DNA from: Lentzea xinjiangensis
Lineage (GTDB): Bacteria > Actinomycetota > Actinomycetes > Mycobacteriales > Pseudonocardiaceae
Direction: 5' to 3'
Length of the DNA: 64,000 nucleotides
Assembly: GCF_900110955.1 (NCBI RefSeq)
Contig: NZ_FOFR01000001.1
Location: forward strand, 604,410 to 668,409
Part shown: positions 50,582-59,503 of the stretch, piece after piece
Layout: the number at the start of each line of letters is the position of its first letter
Position numbering within the stretch: the stretch's first letter is position 1
Position numbers and translations under genes: made by a program
Notes under the pieces: generated by a model
What the model was told of the DNA's origin: nothing
Seen by the model: the letters and a program-made list of their open reading frames with translations, nothing else
Database searches by the model: none

Positions 50582-51148
50582 ATGTGGCACGGATTTCTGG
50601 ATGAGTCGCGACGCGGAACCACCTACCTCGTCGTCGCGGTCGTCGTTCGACCGCGAGAGCTTGATGCGGTTCGCTCCGCACTGCGCCGACTGGTGAGGCC
50701 TGGTCAGCGCCGCGTGCACTTCAAAAAGGAAGGTGACTCGCGCAGGCGTGAGCTCGTCGCACGGCTGCGCGGGATGGGTCTGCGGGCAGGCGTGTGGGTG
50801 GTTCGTGACTCGGATGACGTTCGTGCTCGCCAGTTGTGCCTGTCCGCTGCGGCGGCTTGGCTGCAGGAGCTCGGAGTGACCCGCTTGGCGATCGAGAGCT
50901 GTGCGCACCAGGACGTGCGTGACCGGCAGACGCTCGCTGCTGTGCTGGAGAAAGTGGATGAGCCGTTCACCTATGAGCACCTGCGGCCGGCAGAGGATCC
51001 GGTTCTCTGGGCGAGTGACGCGCTGGCGTGGTGTTTCGGCGCAGGAGGCGATTGGCGCCACCGAGTGCAGCCGATGCTCGACGCGGTGGTGCGCCTCGAC
51101 AACCACCAGGAAAGCGCGAAACCCGGCAACCGACCGTCCGGACGGTGA
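50582..51148 (+). CDS. DUF3800-like protein
   Basis: 188 residues. FLDESRRGTTYLVVAVVV carries the early Asp-Glu of the DUF3800 (RNase H-like) family, and HFKKEGDSRRRELVARLRG the conserved Lys. Late acidic residues (EHLRPAEDPVLWASDALAWCFG) may complete a nuclease site. Such genes are often accessory and linked with mobile DNA. The window shows none nearby, but the gene has no syntenic role in the paa or men blocks. Confidence 0.7.
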   Translation: MWHGFLDESRRGTTYLVVAVVVRPRELDAVRSALRRLVRPGQRRVHFKKEGDSRRRELVARLRGMGLRAGVWVVRDSDDVRARQLCLSAAAAWLQELGVTRLAIESCAHQDVRDRQTLAAVLEKVDEPFTYEHLRPAEDPVLWASDALAWCFGAGGDWRHRVQPMLDAVVRLDNHQESAKPGNRPSGR

Positions 51149-51266
51149 ACCGGGTCCACTTCCGGCTCCTACTGGAACCGGCAAAAAAACTATAGCAGAC
51201 TTGATGCGCACCGTGATCCCCCGATGGGCCGACGAACGCCCGGAAAACGTGGCACGATCAGGTGTC

Positions 51267-51884
51267 ATGGGGGTCGTCGTCCGCTCAGCGCTCTGGGGTG
51301 CCGCACTCGGCACCCTGGTCATGGGCGCCCTCGCGACCGCCGTCGACCTGGCCGTCCCGAGCCAGAAGCCGTCCTCGCTCCTCGTCTCGGTCGCCGCGAT
51401 CCTCATCCTCGCCGTGACCGTCGGTGGCGTGCCCGGCGCGGTGATCGGCACCGGCGTCGGCGTCGTCCGCCGCTCGGTCCACCGCCCCAGGCATCCGGTG
51501 CCCGCGTACCCGCCGGTGCCCCAGCGGCCCTACGACATGTGGTCCGAGCTGGTCGAACGATGTGCCGAGTCGACGAGGAGGGTGGCGAACGCGGTGCAGA
51601 CCGTGCCGAAGTCACCCGCCAAGGAGTGGCTGCAGCGGATCAGCGAGCAGCTCACGAAGGAGCTCGACGACGTGCGCGGCATCGCGCAGCTCGGCAGGGC
51701 GCTCGGCGCGGTCGACCGGCAGCACCCGGTCTACCGGCGGCTGCTCAAGGCGGCGCACGACTTCCACCAGTTCGAGAACGAGGTGGGCCGGGTCGCGCTC
51801 CAGATGTTCGACCACCCCGACCTGGACGAGGCGCGCACGCACCTCGAGGTGCTCGAGAAGCAGCTCCCTCAGCTGTCGGCCTGA
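51267..51884 (+). CDS. Two-helix membrane protein of unknown function
   Basis: 205 residues from ATG 51267. Two helices (about 5-27 and 37-62), then a cytosolic helical tail: YDMWSELVERCAESTRRVANAV, LQRISEQLTKELDDVRGIAQL, FENEVGRVALQMFDHPDLDEARTHLE. An in-frame ATG at 51204 is possible: TATAGC at 51191-51196 could be a -10 box giving a nearly leaderless mRNA there. No family recognised. The 3' end overlaps the convergent phosphatase by 16 bases. Confidence 0.65.
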   Translation: MGVVVRSALWGAALGTLVMGALATAVDLAVPSQKPSSLLVSVAAILILAVTVGGVPGAVIGTGVGVVRRSVHRPRHPVPAYPPVPQRPYDMWSELVERCAESTRRVANAVQTVPKSPAKEWLQRISEQLTKELDDVRGIAQLGRALGAVDRQHPVYRRLLKAAHDFHQFENEVGRVALQMFDHPDLDEARTHLEVLEKQLPQLSA

Positions 51885-52702
51885 AGCGCGGACTGCCACC
51901 AGCCCAGCACCTCGTCGGCGGCCTCCGGTGCGGCCACCAGCAGACCGTCCACGGGCAGTTGGGCGCCTTCGCCGCGTCTGTCCAGCACGACCGCACCGGA
52001 CTCCACGGCCAGTGACACGGCACCGGCCACATCCCACTCGTGGTAGCCGTGCAGCACCGCGGCGGCTACATGACCCAGCGCCACCTGCGCCACGGCCAGG
52101 CACTTCGAGCCCAGGACGCGCACCCCGGTGCCCGCTATCGCGGCCGTCGAGATGAACTCGCCCATCCCGGGCCACGGACCGGTCCTGGTCATCTCCGTGC
52201 ACACGACGAGCGAGTCGCCCTGGCGTTCGGTCAGGCGGACCGGGGTGCCGTTCGCGCGCATGCCCCTGCCGCGCGCCGCGGCGTAGATCTGCGAGCGGTA
52301 CGGGTCGGCCACGACGCCGACGACCGGGCCCCAGCGGTCCACCAGGGCGAGGCTGTAGGCGCACCACGGCATGCCGGCGGTGTAGTTCGCGGTGCCGTCG
52401 ACCGGGTCGACCACCCAGCGGAACTCGGAGTCGCCGGGGACGTCCACGTCGGTGTTCTCGCAGAACACGGGGATCGAGGGGAACTCGGCCGTGAGCACGC
52501 GGCGGGTGTGGCGTTCGAGGGTGCGGTCCGTGTCGGTGACCCAGTCGAACGGCGACTCACCGGAGTCCGGACGCACGCCGCGGCCGGCGGTGGCCATGAT
52601 GACGTCCGAGGCGTCGTTCGCCAGGCGGCCAGCCACCTCCAGCGCGATGGACACCAGCCCGGGGTCGACCGGGTGCGCGGGACGGGACGACAAGACGGTC
52701 AT
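51869..52702 (-). CDS. Inositol monophosphatase family protein
   Basis: 277 residues. WVVDPVDGTANYTAGMP is the metal site (DPxDGT) and HGYHEWDVAGAVSLAVESGA the second (WDxAG). FCENTDVDVPG stands at the usual GEE loop, with one Glu retained. Members hydrolyse inositol phosphates, histidinol phosphate or related substrates; which one is not clear from sequence. Divergent from the mannosyltransferase gene at 52848, with a 145-base gap and no clear motif. Confidence 0.85.
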   Translation of the reverse strand: MTVLSSRPAHPVDPGLVSIALEVAGRLANDASDVIMATAGRGVRPDSGESPFDWVTDTDRTLERHTRRVLTAEFPSIPVFCENTDVDVPGDSEFRWVVDPVDGTANYTAGMPWCAYSLALVDRWGPVVGVVADPYRSQIYAAARGRGMRANGTPVRLTERQGDSLVVCTEMTRTGPWPGMGEFISTAAIAGTGVRVLGSKCLAVAQVALGHVAAAVLHGYHEWDVAGAVSLAVESGAVVLDRRGEGAQLPVDGLLVAAPEAADEVLGWWQSALQADS

Positions 52703-52847
52703 GCTGGCCTAGTCTCACCGCGTCTCATGACCGGCAACCCAAGCGGAGATGACGAAACGACGATCACCTGGCCACGACGTGAGGTGTTCCGACCGCGTCA
52801 AATTTCGTGTCATGCGGACTTCACACGCGCACTACAGGGTGTGATCC

Positions 52848-53921
52848 GTGCGCGTAGCGATCGTGACCGAGAGCTTCCTGCCCCAGGTGAACGGGGTGAC
52901 CAACTCCGTCCTCCGCGTGCTGGAGCACCTGCGGCGCGGCGGCCACCAGGCTCTGGTGGTCGCGCCGGGTGCCGGCGCGGAAGAACACCACGGCACGCCC
53001 GTCGTCCGGGTCTCCGCCGTCGACGTGCCCCTGGTGACCAGCCTGCCGATCGGCGTGCCGAGTCCGAGAGTGCACCACGCGCTCGCCGACTTCCGGCCCG
53101 ACGTCGTGCACCTCGCGTCGCCGTTCGTGCTGGGTGCGTACGGGCTCAGAGCCGCGCGCAAGCTCGACGTGCCGACCGTCGCGGTCTACCAGACCGACGT
53201 CGCGGGGTTCGCCGGCAACTACGGGCTCGGGCTGACCAAACGGGCGGCCTGGCGGTGGACGAAGCGCCTGCACGCGCTGGCCGACCGCACGCTGGCGCCG
53301 TCGAGCTCGGCCGTCGAGGCGCTGGAGCGGCACGGCGTGCCGCGCGTGCACCGGTGGGGCCGCGGCGTCGACATCGACCTCTTCCACCCGCGCCCGAGGC
53401 ACAACGACGAGCTGACCGTGGGCTACGTCGGCCGCCTGGCGCCGGAGAAGCAGGTGCACCGCCTGCGTGAGCTGCGCGACCTGCCGGGCGTCAAGCTGCG
53501 GGTCGTCGGCGACGGCCCCGACCGCGAGCAGCTCGAGAAGGACCTGCCCGACGCCGAGTTCCTCGGCTTCCGCACCGGCCAGGAGCTCGCCGAGGCCTAC
53601 GCCTCGCTCGACGTCTTCATCCACACCGGACCGCACGAGACGTTCTGCCAGGCCGTGCAGGAGGCGCTCGCGTCCGGCCTGCCGGTGCTCGCGCCGGACG
53701 CCGGTGGCCCGCGCGACCTGGTTCAGCACGGCAGGACCGGGTACCTCTTCGAGGACGACATCGCGCAGTACGTCGACCTGCTGCGCGACCCGCTGCGGCG
53801 CAGGCGCTTCGGCCTCGCGGCCCGCAAGTCGGTGCTCTCCCGCACCTGGCCCGCGGTCTGCGACGAGCTGATGGGTCATTACGCCGCGGTGATCGGACTC
53901 ACCCACCAGGCGGCCGCTTGA
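52848..53921 (+). CDS. mgtA: GDP-mannose-dependent alpha-mannosyltransferase (MgtA/PimB'-like, GT4)
   Basis: 357 residues. [28 protein letters not shown] opens the acceptor domain; [15 protein letters not shown] and [15 protein letters not shown] are shared with Rv0557; [16 protein letters not shown] and [22 protein letters not shown] form the donor site (EX7E). In Mycobacterium it adds mannose to glucuronosyl diacylglycerol in the lipomannan route. GTG start. The next gene overlaps by 4 bases (TTGA). Confidence 0.9.
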   Translation: MRVAIVTESFLPQVNGVTNSVLRVLEHLRRGGHQALVVAPGAGAEEHHGTPVVRVSAVDVPLVTSLPIGVPSPRVHHALADFRPDVVHLASPFVLGAYGLRAARKLDVPTVAVYQTDVAGFAGNYGLGLTKRAAWRWTKRLHALADRTLAPSSSAVEALERHGVPRVHRWGRGVDIDLFHPRPRHNDELTVGYVGRLAPEKQVHRLRELRDLPGVKLRVVGDGPDREQLEKDLPDAEFLGFRTGQELAEAYASLDVFIHTGPHETFCQAVQEALASGLPVLAPDAGGPRDLVQHGRTGYLFEDDIAQYVDLLRDPLRRRRFGLAARKSVLSRTWPAVCDELMGHYAAVIGLTHQAAA

Positions 53922-55015
53922 GGATCGTTCAGCTAGCCAACTTCTACGGACCGAAGTCGGGCGGGCTCCGCACGGCGCTGCACCACCTCGGCACCGGCTA
54001 CGCGCAGGCCGGTCACGAGGTCGTGCTCGTCGTACCGGGCGACCGCCGCGCCGACGAGGTCCTGCCGGGCGGCGTCCGGCGCATCACCCTGCCCGCGGTG
54101 AAGATCCCGTACACCGGCGGCTACCGGGTCGTGGACCCGTGGCGGGTGCAGGCGCTGATGGAGCACCTGAGTCCGGACCGGCTGGAGGTCTCCGACCGGC
54201 TGACGCTGCGCGGCATGGGCGCGTGGGCGAGCGAGCGGGGCATCCCGAACGTCGTGATCTCCCACGAGCGCCTCGACCGGCTGCTGCGGTTCGTGCTGCC
54301 GGAAGGCCCCGCCGTGCGCGGCGCGGACTGGGCCAACCGCCGCATGGCCGCCTCCTACGACACGGTGGTGTGCACCACGGGGTTCGCCCGCGAGGAGTTC
54401 GACCGCATCGGCGCCCGCAACGTCACGCAGGTGCCGCTCGGCGTCGACCTCACGACGTTCACCCCGCGCCGCCACTCCGCCGACCTGCGGCGGGACCTGT
54501 TGCGGGGCGAGGAGAGCCTGCTGGTCCACTGTGGACGGCTCTCGCCGGAGAAGCACGTGGAGCGCTCCGTCGACACGCTGGCCGAGCTGCACGAGCAGGG
54601 CCACTCCGCGCGGCTGGTGATCGCGGGCGACGGGCCGCGCCGCGCGGCGCTGGAGAAGCGCGCGGCGGGCCTGCCGGTGACGTTCCTCGGCTTCGTCAAG
54701 TCGCGCCTGGACGTCGCGTCGCTGCTGGCCTCAGCGGACCTGTCGCTGGCGCCCGGTCCGCACGAGACGTTCGGGCTGGCCGCCCTGGAGGCCTTGGCCA
54801 GCGGCACGCCGGTCGTCGTCAGCCGGAGCAGCGCGCTGAAGGAGATCGTCCAGCCGTCGTGCGGCGCGGCCGTCGACGACCACGCGGCCGCGTTCGCCTC
54901 GGCCGCCCGGCACCTGCTGAAGTCGGGCTCCCGCGAGGCCGCGCGGGCCCGCGCGGAGGAATACCCCTGGCACGCGGCGGTGGACGGGATGCTGAGCGCT
55001 CTGAAGGTGCCCTGA
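53918..55015 (+). CDS. GT4-family glycosyltransferase
   Basis: 365 residues. [23 protein letters not shown] is the N-terminal glycine loop, [16 protein letters not shown] the interdomain link, [21 protein letters not shown] the donor domain, and [23 protein letters not shown] the EX7E motif. Closely coupled to mgtA through a TTG start in its stop, so it likely works on the same glycolipid. Donor and acceptor are not known. Confidence 0.85.
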   Translation: MRIVQLANFYGPKSGGLRTALHHLGTGYAQAGHEVVLVVPGDRRADEVLPGGVRRITLPAVKIPYTGGYRVVDPWRVQALMEHLSPDRLEVSDRLTLRGMGAWASERGIPNVVISHERLDRLLRFVLPEGPAVRGADWANRRMAASYDTVVCTTGFAREEFDRIGARNVTQVPLGVDLTTFTPRRHSADLRRDLLRGEESLLVHCGRLSPEKHVERSVDTLAELHEQGHSARLVIAGDGPRRAALEKRAAGLPVTFLGFVKSRLDVASLLASADLSLAPGPHETFGLAALEALASGTPVVVSRSSALKEIVQPSCGAAVDDHAAAFASAARHLLKSGSREAARARAEEYPWHAAVDGMLSALKVP

Positions 55016-55051
55016 AGACGATCCCGGCGGCCCTGACCTACTCTGGGAGCC

Positions 55052-55780
55052 ATGTCGCGAGCCGGCTTGGACAAGAACCCCCGCGAGGTCGCCGAGATGT
55101 TCGACGGCGTGGCCAAGGGCTACGACCGCACGAACTCGGTCATGACGCTGGGCTTCGACCGCCGCTGGCGGGAGTGGAGCAGGCGCGTGCTCGACGCCCG
55201 CCCCGGCGAGAAGGTCCTCGACCTCGCCGCGGGCACCGCGGTGTCCACCGTGGAGTACGCCGAGTCCGGTGCCTGGTGCGTCGCCGCGGACTTCTCCGTG
55301 GGCATGCTCGCCTCCGGCGCGCACCGCCGGGTCCCGAAGGTCGCCGCCGACGCCCTGCGGCTGCCCTTCCAGGACAACTCCTTCGACGCCGTCACGGTGT
55401 CGTTCGGCATCCGCAACTTCAACGACACCGTCGTGGCCCTGCGGGAGATGGCCCGCGTGGTCAAGCCGGGCGGCCGCATGGTGATCTGCGAGGTCTCCAC
55501 CCCGGTGTGGAAGCCGTTCCGGTTCGTCTACATGAGGTACCTGCTCAAGCTGCTGCCGCTCATCGCGAGGTTCGTGTCCTCGAACCCGGTGGCCTACTCC
55601 TACCTGGCCGAGTCGATGGCGACGTGGCCGGACCAGCGCGCGCTGGGCGAGCTGATCTCGCAGGCGGGCTGGGAGGACGTCGCGTGGTTCAACCTGACCG
55701 GCGGGATGGTGGCGCTGCACCGGGCGACGAAGCCGAAGACCGGCGCCGCCGAGTCCGGACCTCCCGAGCCGACCGCCTAA
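55052..55780 (+). CDS. menG: Demethylmenaquinone methyltransferase
   Basis: 242 residues, UbiE/MenG family. [19 protein letters not shown] is the family opening, [19 protein letters not shown] the SAM site, [18 protein letters not shown] and [13 protein letters not shown] the later motifs. It methylates demethylmenaquinone made by MenA. Rv0558-like and in the same place after the mannosyltransferases. A palindromic terminator follows. Confidence 0.93.
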   Translation: MSRAGLDKNPREVAEMFDGVAKGYDRTNSVMTLGFDRRWREWSRRVLDARPGEKVLDLAAGTAVSTVEYAESGAWCVAADFSVGMLASGAHRRVPKVAADALRLPFQDNSFDAVTVSFGIRNFNDTVVALREMARVVKPGGRMVICEVSTPVWKPFRFVYMRYLLKLLPLIARFVSSNPVAYSYLAESMATWPDQRALGELISQAGWEDVAWFNLTGGMVALHRATKPKTGAAESGPPEPTA

Positions 55781-55799
55781 CCCCACCTCTCGTCGAAGA

Positions 55800-55853
55800 G
55801 GAACGCGGGGGCCCTACGTTTCCCTGACGGGAACGCAGGGCCCCCGCGTTCCC
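55800..55853. terminator. Palindromic terminator, family copy 2
   Basis: Arms 55800-55824 and 55829-55853 pair with two mismatches or wobbles around TGAC; core GCGGGGGCCCTACG. It lies between convergent menG and the AbiEi-like gene, immediately beside both stops. Related to the element at 21993 and to the one at 56894. Confidence 0.7.
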
Positions 55854-55854
55854 G

Positions 55855-56817
55855 TCAAACGGGCCGCCACAACGTTGCCGTGACGTTAGGGCGTGGGCGA
55901 CTGGCCGCGGTGCGGTAAGCGCCCAGCAACTCGTTGAGAACGCTGTTCGGATCTGCTCTGAGTCGTGATGGAACGGTATGCACGGTCATCACGCCGTGCG
56001 CCAGCAGGGCTGAGTGCTGTGTCATCGTGTGGGCGTAGTCGGTAGGAGACAAGTGGAACTCCTTCGAGTCGATCTGCCATGCCAACCCGACCTCGTCCCA
56101 CCAACCGTCCACGATCGCGAGTTGCCGTCCACGTGCGGAGCGGATCAGCACGTTTCGTTGAGGCTGAGGTAGTGACGACCGGCCGACCAGCGACCGCGCC
56201 CAGGCTTCGGCCGCGGAGCGGACACCGTCGGATACCTCGTCCAGCACCGCTCTGGGCAGGGCGGTGCCGCCGAGGTGAAGGTTTCTGAGTTCCGCCGCCA
56301 GCGCCGTTGGCGAGCAGAGCTGTCGTTGGACAGCGTCGGCGATCATCGCCCGGACCACGTCGAAGCGAGCCTCCCGACGTGCAGCGTCGATCAGCGCGCG
56401 AGCGAGATCGACTGTGGGAAATCCGTCGATCAAGCTGCCCGACCATGGCCGGTTGGACCGTTCGACAAGGAGAGGGCCCTGGCTGGCGAGACCTCGGCCG
56501 TGAGGTACGAGGACGTGGATGCGAAGGTCTTCAGGCAGACGTCGCACGCCATGTCTTCGAGCTGCCTCCAAGCCGGTCAGGTAGGAGAGCGGGCCTGCGC
56601 GCAACAACGCACCTCGGACGAGCTGTCTTCGGTCGGGCGTGCCCCCGGTCAGCAGGTAGACACCGAGGAACATCCTCGTCCAACCACCGCCAGGCCGGCA
56701 TTTGAGTGCCATGGCCTTTCCCGTCAGCCCGAGTTTCAGCAGGTCGCGGCGGGCGGCCACCCCGTCTTCGAACAGGTCGGCCAGCAGTCCGTAGTCAGCG
56801 GCGGTTCGTTTGGTCAT
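55855..56817 (-). CDS. AbiEi/DUF559-like protein (toxin-antitoxin or nuclease-related)
   Basis: 320 residues. The N-terminal 100 look like the winged-helix AbiEi fold: EDGVAARRDLLKLGLTG, MFLGVYLLTGG, LVRGALLRAGPLSYLTGLEAARRHGV. The C-terminus IVDGWWDEVGLAWQIDSKEFHLSPTDY resembles DUF559/very-short-patch-repair nuclease folds with Asp and Glu at the expected place (VDxxW, IDSKEFH). This fused type is frequent in actinobacteria, usually alone. ATG 56817 is chosen from the AbiEi-like start. Codon use is less GC3-biased than that of its neighbours, and the gene is bracketed by palindromes of one family, hinting at acquisition. Confidence 0.65.
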   Translation of the reverse strand: MTKRTAADYGLLADLFEDGVAARRDLLKLGLTGKAMALKCRPGGGWTRMFLGVYLLTGGTPDRRQLVRGALLRAGPLSYLTGLEAARRHGVRRLPEDLRIHVLVPHGRGLASQGPLLVERSNRPWSGSLIDGFPTVDLARALIDAARREARFDVVRAMIADAVQRQLCSPTALAAELRNLHLGGTALPRAVLDEVSDGVRSAAEAWARSLVGRSSLPQPQRNVLIRSARGRQLAIVDGWWDEVGLAWQIDSKEFHLSPTDYAHTMTQHSALLAHGVMTVHTVPSRLRADPNSVLNELLGAYRTAASRPRPNVTATLWRPV

Positions 56818-56893
56818 TCGTCCAATCCTGGGCAAATCTCGGCGGACAGCAACCACCCCATGATCGACATGTGGACAACTTGAGATCTTCGAA

Positions 56894-56947
56894 GGAACGC
56901 GGGGGCCCCGCGTTTCCTCATGGGGAACGCGGGGGCCCCGCGTTCCC
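56894..56947. repeat. Palindromic element, family copy 3
   Basis: Two near-identical self-complementary units at 56894-56917 and 56923-56947, each with core ACGCGGGGGCCCCGCGT. It stands in the divergent gap between the AbiEi-like gene and menJ, where no gene ends, so terminating a neighbour is not its job. Together with copy 2 it brackets the AbiEi-like gene. The remaining gap to 57046 holds the menJ promoter; TTAGAGTC at 56993-57000 is a possible -10. Confidence 0.7.
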
Positions 56948-57046
56948 GGCGGTGGCGGGGGATTGGGGCGCGGGGGTCCTCAGGTGGGGGCGGTTAGAGT
57001 CGCGAACAGAGCTGTGCGCAGTGACCGGTACACGTAGGGAGTCTGG

Positions 57047-58312
57047 ATGAGCAGGCGCGGGATCAACGAGGACGCCGACGTCATCGTGGTGGGTGCGGGA
57101 CCGGCGGGCTCGACCGCGGCGACCTACCTGGCCAGGGCAGGCCTCGACGTCCTGCTGCTGGAGAAGAGCTCCTTCCCCAGGGAGAAGGTCTGCGGTGACG
57201 GGCTCACGCCCCGCGGCGTCAAGCAGCTGATCGACCTCGGCATCGACACCCGCGAGGAGAACGGCTGGCTGCACAACAAGGGCCTGCGGGTCGTCGGCGG
57301 CGGCGTCACGATGGAGCTCGACTGGCCGGAGCTGGCCACGTTCCCCAACTACGGCGTCGTGCGCCCGCGCATGGACTTCGACGAGATGCTCGCGAACGCC
57401 GCGAAGGCGGCCGGCGCGCGGATGCACGAGAACACCACGGTCACCAAGGCCATCATCGAGAACGGCCGGGTCGTCGGCGTCGAGGCCAAGCAGGGGCCGG
57501 AGAAGAACCCGGTCAGCTACCGGGCCCCGATCGTCGTCGGCTGCGACGGCGTGAGCGCGCGCCTGGCCCTGTCCGTCGGCCTGCAGAAGGACGACGACAA
57601 GCCCATGGGCGTGGCGGTCCGCAGGTACTACGCGAGCCCGCGCACCAAGGACGACTACCTGGAGTCGCACCTGGAGCTGTGGGCGCCGGACGGCCAGCTG
57701 CTGCCCGGCTACGGCTGGATCTTCGGCATGGGCGACGGCAGCGTGAACGTCGGCCTCGGCATCCTCAGCACGTCGAAGGCCTACGGCACCACGGACTACC
57801 GGCAGCTGCTGCGCAGCTGGCTCGACGGCACGCCGGAGGAGTGGGGCTTCCGCGAGGAGAACGCGACGAGCCGCATCGGTGGCGCCGCGCTGCCCATGGG
57901 CCTCAACCGCAAGCCGCACTACCGGGCGGGCCTGGTGCTCGTCGGCGACGCCGGCGGCATGGTCAACCCCTTCAACGGCGAGGGCATCGGCTACGCCATG
58001 GAGTCGGCCAAGATCGCGAGCGAGAGCATCGTCCAGGCCCTCGCGCGCACCGGCGTCAACCGTGAACGAGCGCTCCACGGCTACCCCGTCCGGATCGAAC
58101 AGGCGCTCGGCAGTTACTACCGGCTCGGGAACGTCTTCTCGAAGCTGATCGGCAACCCGGCGGTCATGCGGACCGCAACGAAGTACGGAATGCCGCGAAA
58201 GCGCCTGATGAAACTGGTGCTCAAGCTGCTGGCGGGCCTCTACGACCCCAAGGACGGCGACGCAATGGACCGCCTCATCGTGGCCGCCACGAAGCTCGCG
58301 CCGACGGCCTGA
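57047..58312 (+). CDS. menJ: Menaquinone beta-isoprene reductase / geranylgeranyl reductase-family flavoprotein (MenJ-like)
   Basis: 421 residues. DVIVVGAGPAGSTAATYLARAG binds FAD, KVCGDGLTPRG is the family signature, and LVLVGDAGGMVNPFNGEGIGYAMES the second FAD motif. Like Rv0561c (MenJ), it would saturate an isoprene unit of the menaquinone tail. No signal; membrane-associated by its substrate. Just upstream of nuo, so quinone tailoring and complex I are adjacent, though a terminator separates them. Confidence 0.88.
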   Translation: MSRRGINEDADVIVVGAGPAGSTAATYLARAGLDVLLLEKSSFPREKVCGDGLTPRGVKQLIDLGIDTREENGWLHNKGLRVVGGGVTMELDWPELATFPNYGVVRPRMDFDEMLANAAKAAGARMHENTTVTKAIIENGRVVGVEAKQGPEKNPVSYRAPIVVGCDGVSARLALSVGLQKDDDKPMGVAVRRYYASPRTKDDYLESHLELWAPDGQLLPGYGWIFGMGDGSVNVGLGILSTSKAYGTTDYRQLLRSWLDGTPEEWGFREENATSRIGGAALPMGLNRKPHYRAGLVLVGDAGGMVNPFNGEGIGYAMESAKIASESIVQALARTGVNRERALHGYPVRIEQALGSYYRLGNVFSKLIGNPAVMRTATKYGMPRKRLMKLVLKLLAGLYDPKDGDAMDRLIVAATKLAPTA

Positions 58313-58329
58313 ATTACTCCGAATAGGTG

Positions 58330-58368
58330 ACGGCACCGGCTCAATACGAGCCGGTGCCGTTTCGTTTG
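58330..58368 (+). terminator. Rho-independent terminator after menJ
   Basis: ACGGCACCGGCTC (58330-58342), loop AATAC, GAGCCGGTGCCGT (58348-58360): a perfect 13-bp stem followed by TTCGTTTG. 17 bases after the menJ stop, it isolates menJ from the nuo promoter. Confidence 0.88.
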
Positions 58369-58386
58369 TGTCCGTCATGTTAAAGA

Positions 58387-58414
58387 CCCAGGTCAGACCC
58401 TGTGGCCCAGGTCA
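58387..58414. promoter_or_regulatory. Direct repeat upstream of the nuo promoter
   Basis: CCCAGGTCA at 58387-58395 and again at 58406-58414, a 19-bp period (about two helix turns), just ahead of the putative nuo -10. Arrangement fits an activator site. Binding protein unknown. Confidence 0.35.
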
Positions 58415-58427
58415 TTTACAGGCGTTC

Positions 58428-58433
58428 TACACT
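58428..58433 (+). promoter_or_regulatory. Possible nuo -10 box
   Basis: TACACT fits the TANNNT consensus, 12 bases before the first Rex site; no good -35 is at the right distance. If used, RNA starts near 58440 and both Rex sites lie just downstream, suiting repression. Confidence 0.35.
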
Positions 58434-58444
58434 GGCGATCGACC

Positions 58445-58462
58445 TTGTGAATCACTTCACAA
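58445..58462. promoter_or_regulatory. Rex operator 1 upstream of nuoA
   Basis: TTGTGAATCACTTCACAA: perfect TTGTGAA/TTCACAA half-sites, matching the Rex consensus fully. Confidence 0.88.
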
Positions 58463-58476
58463 CAGTGTGGACTGGC

Positions 58477-58494
58477 TTGTGAAGTGTTTCACAA
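58477..58494. promoter_or_regulatory. Rex operator 2 upstream of nuoA
   Basis: TTGTGAAGTGTTTCACAA: again perfect half-sites, 32 bp centre to centre from operator 1 (three helical turns), so two Rex dimers would sit on the same face of the DNA. Confidence 0.88.
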
Positions 58495-58495
58495 G

Positions 58496-58521
58496 CGTTT
58501 GTTAGGACCGCCTAACAAACG
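58496..58521. promoter_or_regulatory. Perfect 11-bp palindrome in the nuo leader
   Basis: CGTTTGTTAGG-ACCG-CCTAACAAACG, two bases after Rex operator 2 and 57 bases before nuoA. AT-rich, perfect, no T-run after it. Either a third regulator's operator or a hairpin in the 5' untranslated RNA. Confidence 0.55.
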
Positions 58522-58578
58522 TGTCGCGGATCTACCCCCTTAGGGTGCGCCTCGACCACGAGGAAAGGACGACGGAGC

Positions 58579-58944
58579 GTGCTTGACCCTTACCTCCCCC
58601 TCGTATTGATGTTCGCGCTCGCCGGAGCGTTCGCTCTGTTCTCGGTGACCGCAGCGCCCTACATCGGACCCCGCCGCTACAACAAGGCGAAGCTCGACGC
58701 CTACGAGTGCGGCATCGAGCCGAGCCCGCAGCCGGTCGTGGGTGGTGGGCGCATGCCCGTCGCCTACTACCTGACGGCGATGCTCTTCATCTTGTTCGAC
58801 ATCGAAATGGTGTTCCTCTACCCGTTCGCCGTGGCTGCCGACAAGCTCGGCCTGTTCGGGCTGGTGGAGATCGTCCTGTTCGTCGCCACGGTCGGCTTCG
58901 CGTACGTCTACGTGTGGCGTCGCGGCGGCCTCGACTGGAACTGA
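58579..58944 (+). CDS. nuoA: NADH-quinone oxidoreductase subunit A
   Basis: 121 residues, three membrane helices. [41 protein letters not shown] in outline holds the conserved Cys loop and acidic helix of NuoA. First gene of the complex I operon. GTG start. The leader has two Rex operators and a palindrome. Confidence 0.95.
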   Translation: MLDPYLPLVLMFALAGAFALFSVTAAPYIGPRRYNKAKLDAYECGIEPSPQPVVGGGRMPVAYYLTAMLFILFDIEMVFLYPFAVAADKLGLFGLVEIVLFVATVGFAYVYVWRRGGLDWN

Positions 58945-58951
58945 GGAAGTC

Positions 58952-59503
58952 ATGGGTCTCGAGGAGAAGCTCCCGAACGGCATCCTGCTGGCCAGCGTCG
59001 AGAAGCTGGTCAACTGGACCCGCAAGTCCTCGCTCTGGCCTGCCACCTTCGGCCTGGCCTGCTGCGCCATCGAGATGATGACGACGGGTGGTCCGCGCTA
59101 CGACCTCGCCCGCTTCGGCATGGAGGTCTTCCGGGCCTCACCGCGCCAGGCGGACCTGATGATCGTCGCGGGCCGCGTCACCAACAAGATGGCGCCGGTG
59201 CTGCGGCAGATCTACGACCAGATGCCCGAGCCGCGCTGGGTGCTGGCCATGGGCGTGTGCGCCAGCAGTGGCGGCATGTTCAACAACTACGCGGTGGTGC
59301 AGGGCGTCGACCACGTCGTGCCCGTCGACATGTACCTGCCGGGCTGCCCGCCGCGGCCGGAGATGCTGATGGACGCGATCCTCAAGATCCACGCCAAGAT
59401 CATGGACGAGCCGCTGGGCGCCGTGCGCGCCAAGGCGCTCGCCGACTCTGGCTACCGCACCGACCTCATCCCGTCCTCCGAGCGCTTTGCGAGGAAGAAG
59501 TGA
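58952..59503 (+). CDS. nuoB: NADH-quinone oxidoreductase subunit B
   Basis: 183 residues. [13 protein letters not shown] carries the tandem Cys, [13 protein letters not shown] the third and [13 protein letters not shown] the fourth ligand of the N2 [4Fe-4S] cluster, the electron donor to menaquinone. 7 bases after nuoA; overlaps nuoC by 4. Confidence 0.96.
   Translation: MGLEEKLPNGILLASVEKLVNWTRKSSLWPATFGLACCAIEMMTTGGPRYDLARFGMEVFRASPRQADLMIVAGRVTNKMAPVLRQIYDQMPEPRWVLAMGVCASSGGMFNNYAVVQGVDHVVPVDMYLPGCPPRPEMLMDAILKIHAKIMDEPLGAVRAKALADSGYRTDLIPSSERFARKK

Noticed and set aside
50582..51148. DUF3800-like gene as cargo of a transposon
   Set aside because: No transposase, terminal inverted repeats or target duplication seen on either side; the 14-bp palindrome ACCGTCCGGACGGT at 51133-51146 alone does not support it.
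51191..51206. Leaderless start at 51204 driven by TATAGC
   Set aside because: No -35 partner recognised and the hydrophobic N-terminus starts better at 51267; mentioned only as an alternative.
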